From: Jacaranda mimosifolia
Lineage: Eukaryota; Streptophyta; Magnoliopsida; Lamiales; Bignoniaceae
Assembly (NCBI GenBank): GCA_018894105.1
Contig: CM032132.1
Location: 27,641,379-27,705,378, forward strand
Length of the DNA: 64,000 nt
Direction: 5' to 3'
Position numbers and translations under genes: made by a program. Below are positions 60,490 through 64,000 of the stretch, one piece after another (positions within the stretch are counted from its first letter, which is position 1; each line of letters starts with the position of its first letter). The notes beneath the pieces were generated by a model. The model ran no database searches and was not told the DNA's origin. It saw only the letters and a list, made by a program, of their open reading frames with translations.

Positions 60490-62090
60490 AATATATACAA
60501 AATAACTTTCTTATGTTTTATAAAACCGCGCACACCGCCTCCCCTCCACATTTGTTGCCAGTTTAACATAATTTTAAATAATTTTTATTTTTATCTTTTT
60601 TCTTTCTAATTATTCATACATGTATACTTATTTTTTTCATTTATATTTATTCACATATATATAATATACATATTTATAAATTTATCAATAAAATTTAAAT
60701 TAATTTTATTTTATCTATTTTTTTATTTATTCATTCCAAATTAAATAATATTTAATATTTATAAAAACATATATATAATATAATTTTTTATTCATACTTA
60801 TATGCATATGTAGTATACATATACCTATATATATATAATTTAAAGAAGATTCATCATATATTTCACATTTTATACATATATGAATTTATCATTATTTTGT
60901 CATTTCTCATTATTTCATATATTCTTATTTTATACATATGTATAAATTTATTTAATGAATTTGGATGGCAATGCAATTTTGTTTCCCTCCAACTTTGTAT
61001 TCCCACCAAAATTTGGCCCATAAAAAATATTAACAATTGTTTTTATTATTAGTTTGACATAATAATTTAACTTGATTTCTTCCAAAAAATTGATTCCCTC
61101 TAACAATAATGAATTTTTTTCATTTTTTCGATTCCTCTAAATTTTAGCTCCTCCATTTTTTTGTATAAATAATCTATAGCAAAATTAATTTCTTTTATCT
61201 TAGCTTTATATGATGAATTGACATATAATTTTTTAAATTATTAAATGATTTTCTATTATAGTTAAAGTAGTTAAATAATATAATTTGGACTTATAAATTT
61301 TGGTGCTTAACAATTTAATTTTTTAATATATTTTATTACAATATTTATTTAGAAAAATTCTAAAGACTCCTTAAAATAAATAGTTAAAGGTTACACACCT
61401 GAATAATAAAAGAAAACAAAGAAATCTAGTTTGCCATAATAATTAATGAAAAGAAAACGGTCCCTAAAGTTAGGCCTGTTAATTTTACATTTCGTATTTT
61501 AATCGTTGTATTGGCCAATTAAAGATTTTTATAACTTATAGATATCTATATGTTAATTGTGTATATGTTTTACTATATAAATTGCTAAAATGAAGATAAT
61601 TTTCGTGGTTTAATATAGTGTAAAAAAAGTATTAACTTAAAGTATATTATTATTAACTTTCATAGACTTGAACAAATTGTTCTTAAGAATTAGTTGGTCT
61701 ATATATTATATTTTCTTAAAAAAATAATTTCCCTCCAAAAATGAAATCCCTTCTTATTTTTTTATTCCCTCCAAAATTTTGCTCCTCACTCCATTTTGTG
61801 TATAAATAGTATGTACAAAAATTATTTATTTTATCTTATATTATAAGATGAATTACGATGTATTATCATGGAGGTTAAACATTTAATTCTATTTTTTGTT
61901 ATTAATTATTAGGACATTGTTTTTGAAAAAAAAGATTTTAGAAAAATTATTTATAAATTCTACAAACTTTAGTCTTTATGTGTAATTAATTTCATTTTAA
62001 AAATTAAAATATTATGTACTAATAATATATTGATACGGACAATTTGAACATACATTTATTGAAAATTTTCTATACTTAATTAACGCAAAT
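60490..62090. repeat. AT-rich duplicated block, copy 2 (unoccupied)
   Basis: Counterpart of 54140-55753 plus 58337-58600, without the solo LTR. Confidence 0.85.
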
Positions 62091-62304
62091 ATAATATACA
62101 TATTTATAAATATACATGTATACTTATTTTTTCTATTTATACTTATTCACAGAAATACAATATACATATTTATAAATTTATCAATAATTATTTTTATCTA
62201 TTTTTATATTTATTCATTCCGAATTAAATAATATTTAATATTTATAAATATGTATAGTATAATTTTTTATTCGTACTTATTTACATATATAGTGTATATA
62301 TATA
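62091..62304. repeat. Partial further copy of the AT-rich block
   Basis: TACATGTATACTTATTTTTTC...TTCATTCCGAATTAAATAATA repeats 60610-60750 and 54515-54650. Confidence 0.7.
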
Positions 62305-62490
62305 CGCCACAAGAAAATATGTTAATCATATACTTTGCGCTGATTTTTCTAAACTGCCGCAATTAATAATATTATTTCTTTTACTTATTAGATTGCTCTT
62401 TGTTTTTAACTTTAAAAGGTTTTGTCCACTATTTTTTAATATATATATATATGTATGTATATATGTAATGCCAATTATTTTTTACAAATA
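62305..62490. repeat. CACTA-like tip, diverged copy
   Basis: GCCACAAGAAAATATG followed by TTTTTCTAAACTGCCGCAATTAATAATATT, matching the element tip at 63271-63610. Confidence 0.6.
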
Positions 62491-62944
62491 ATTTTATTTA
62501 ATTTTAATTTTTGATTAAAAATCAATTAAGTTAAGACAAAACTATGATAGTAAAGATAAAAAAGGTAAAATAAATCAAAATAAATATATAAAATAATTAT
62601 AAAGTTAAAATCAATATGAGTATATAAGTTAATAGAAACCTTTTAATTTGACTCATAACTTAGTTATTGAATAATTAAGTGAAGAAAAGAGTTTGGCATT
62701 AATCATATAAAGTTAAAACTATAGTAAATTGATAAAATAACTATAAACTTAAAATTGATTTAAAATATGAATTAGTGACAAAATATGAGGATGAAATTAT
62801 AATGTAAAATAAAATATAGAAAAAACAAATTGTTGTATTCATTCTCAAAATTTTTTATAAATATAATTGGATATTCATATTATATTTTGCAAATAACAAA
62901 AAAATAGTGAATAACAAAAAAAGTTGTTAACCTTTCAAATAATC
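62491..62944. other. AT-rich non-genic stretch
   Basis: No gene or element end seen. Confidence 0.6.
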
Positions 62945-63260
62945 AAAATCAAAATTTCTCATTATTTCATATATTCTCATTTTATACATATATATATAAA
63001 TTTATCTATAAAATTTTAAATAATTGTTATTTTTATCTTTTTTTCTTTCGAATTATTGAGACATGTATACTTATTTTTTCCATTTATACTTATTCACATA
63101 TATAATATACATATATATATATTTATCAATAAAATTTAAATTACTTTTATTTTTATCTATTTTTTCTATTTATTCATTTCGAATTAAATAATATTTAATA
63201 TTTATAACTATGTATATAATATAACTTTTCATTCAAACTTATATACATATATAGTATACA
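62945..63260. repeat. Partial copy of the AT-rich block
   Basis: TTTCTCATTATTTCATATATTC... repeats 54395-54700. Confidence 0.75.
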
Positions 63261-63610
63261 CACACACACACACTACAAGAAAATAGATTGATCGCAGCAT
63301 ATATTTTGTGATGGCTTGTCTCAACTGCCGCAAAATATTAATTTGACGGTGGTTGAGCAACAATTTATCCAAACCGCCGCTGAATTAGCCATTTAGTGGT
63401 GGTTTTTTGAAACTGCCATGGAATTCATAATAAATGGCGGCGGTTAGTATAACATTCCCTGAATGAATAACTTCGTGTTGATTTTTCTAAACCACCGGAA
63501 TTAATAATATTGTTACTTTTGCTTGTTAGATTGTCCTTTGTTTTTTACTTTAAAGGGTTTTGTTCACAATTTTTTAATGTTTATATATATGTAATGCCAA
63601 TTATTTTTTA
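63261..63610 (+). mobile_element. CACTA-type element end with CCGCC subterminal repeats
   Basis: After an AC microsatellite comes CACTACAAGAAAATAGATTG, then recurring AACTGCCGC, AACCGCCGC and GGCGGCGGTT words in both directions, as in plant En/Spm termini. No opposite end in the window. Confidence 0.7.
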
Positions 63611-64000
63611 TAAATATTTTTTTTATAAATTTCTAAAATAAAGTATTTTATATTATAAGCTCGTCTACAAAAATATTAAGCATTTACCTAACAATATATA
63701 TATACATATATGTAATAAATTTCTTTGCTTCATGCAGCTATGTTATATAATTATCTCACACTTTTTATTTATTTATTTTAATTCACTATTTGATACTCTT
63801 ATTTTATTTATTCAAATGACTATTATTATTTTGTTTTTAAAAATAAAATAATGTTTGCTTGATAACATGTGAAATTGTTTGAGAGCTTTATATGGAAGAG
63901 ATGAATAAGTAATTGAGCAAATGCTAATAATAACTCTTGGACATTTAGCCAAGATGGTTAGGTGCTTGGTTCATGTGGGCATGGGTTGTGTGGGATCAAA
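63611..64000. other. AT-rich stretch to window edge, possible SINE head at 63949
   Basis: Mostly AT-rich. The last ~50 bases (TAGCCAAGATGGTTAGGTGC ... GGATCAAA) look tRNA-like, with A-box and B-box-like words, but the sequence is cut by the edge. Confidence 0.3.

Overview
The window is nuclear DNA of a flowering plant (probably a eudicot). It is AT-rich, contains no recognisable intact host gene, and is made almost entirely of nested transposable elements with plant signatures: LTR retrotransposons primed by initiator tRNA-Met, hAT, CACTA-type and MITE DNA transposons, and a tRNA-derived SINE. The longest reading frames are a hAT transposase with a single in-frame stop, a broken gypsy-type retroelement protein and small NB-LRR relics.

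Layout. 1-11137: one LTR element (E1, plus strand): 5' LTR running off the left edge to 6245, primer site 6250, a short 1.5 kb interior without gag-pol, purine tract 7737-7749, 3' LTR 7750-11137. A nearly intact 4.14 kb hAT transposon (1544-5683) sits inside the 5' LTR with a perfect 8-bp target duplication; the 3' LTR keeps the empty site. The 3' LTR also carries a ~0.66 kb inversion. 11138-17237: duplicated segments holding a leucine-rich-repeat scrap of an NB-LRR resistance gene, separated by a long-TIR element (12445-13531), a CACTA-type end (14424) and a short hAT (16164-16818). 17238-28900: copies of a second LTR family (A), among them two solo LTRs (17238-20388 reverse; 25849-28875 forward, inside another hAT at 24974-28900) and a head-to-head pair of truncated copies meeting at 22039/22040. 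28909-32358: mostly quiet AT-rich DNA with a SINE (30199-30527) and a MITE (31165-31743).

32359-48780: an element of the E1 family (B1, plus strand) whose 5' LTR was split by a complete relative (B2, minus strand, 34819-45204) with both LTRs, primer site, purine tract and a gag CCHC zinc knuckle. B2's downstream LTR lost about 0.77 kb and gained a 565-bp hAT. 48880-52588: a hAT-like fragment, then a TATA box and a decayed gypsy-type protein gene with two probable introns, cut by a CACTA end at 52589. 52589-64000: very AT-rich duplicated blocks (54100-58600 against 60490-62090), one of which took a family-A solo LTR (55754-58336), plus tandem repeats and CACTA-like tips near 62305 and 63271.

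Nothing here works as a host pathway; the elements relate as hosts and parasites of each other, and several insertions have an empty paralogous site in the window. The two least routine signals are a short palindromic motif (CACTAAGTC...GACTTA) present in all nine LTR copies that retain that part, from both LTR families, and a 30-31 bp tandem array of small dyads in family-A LTRs whose two arms change together between units. No search or alignment program was used; boundaries were read by eye.
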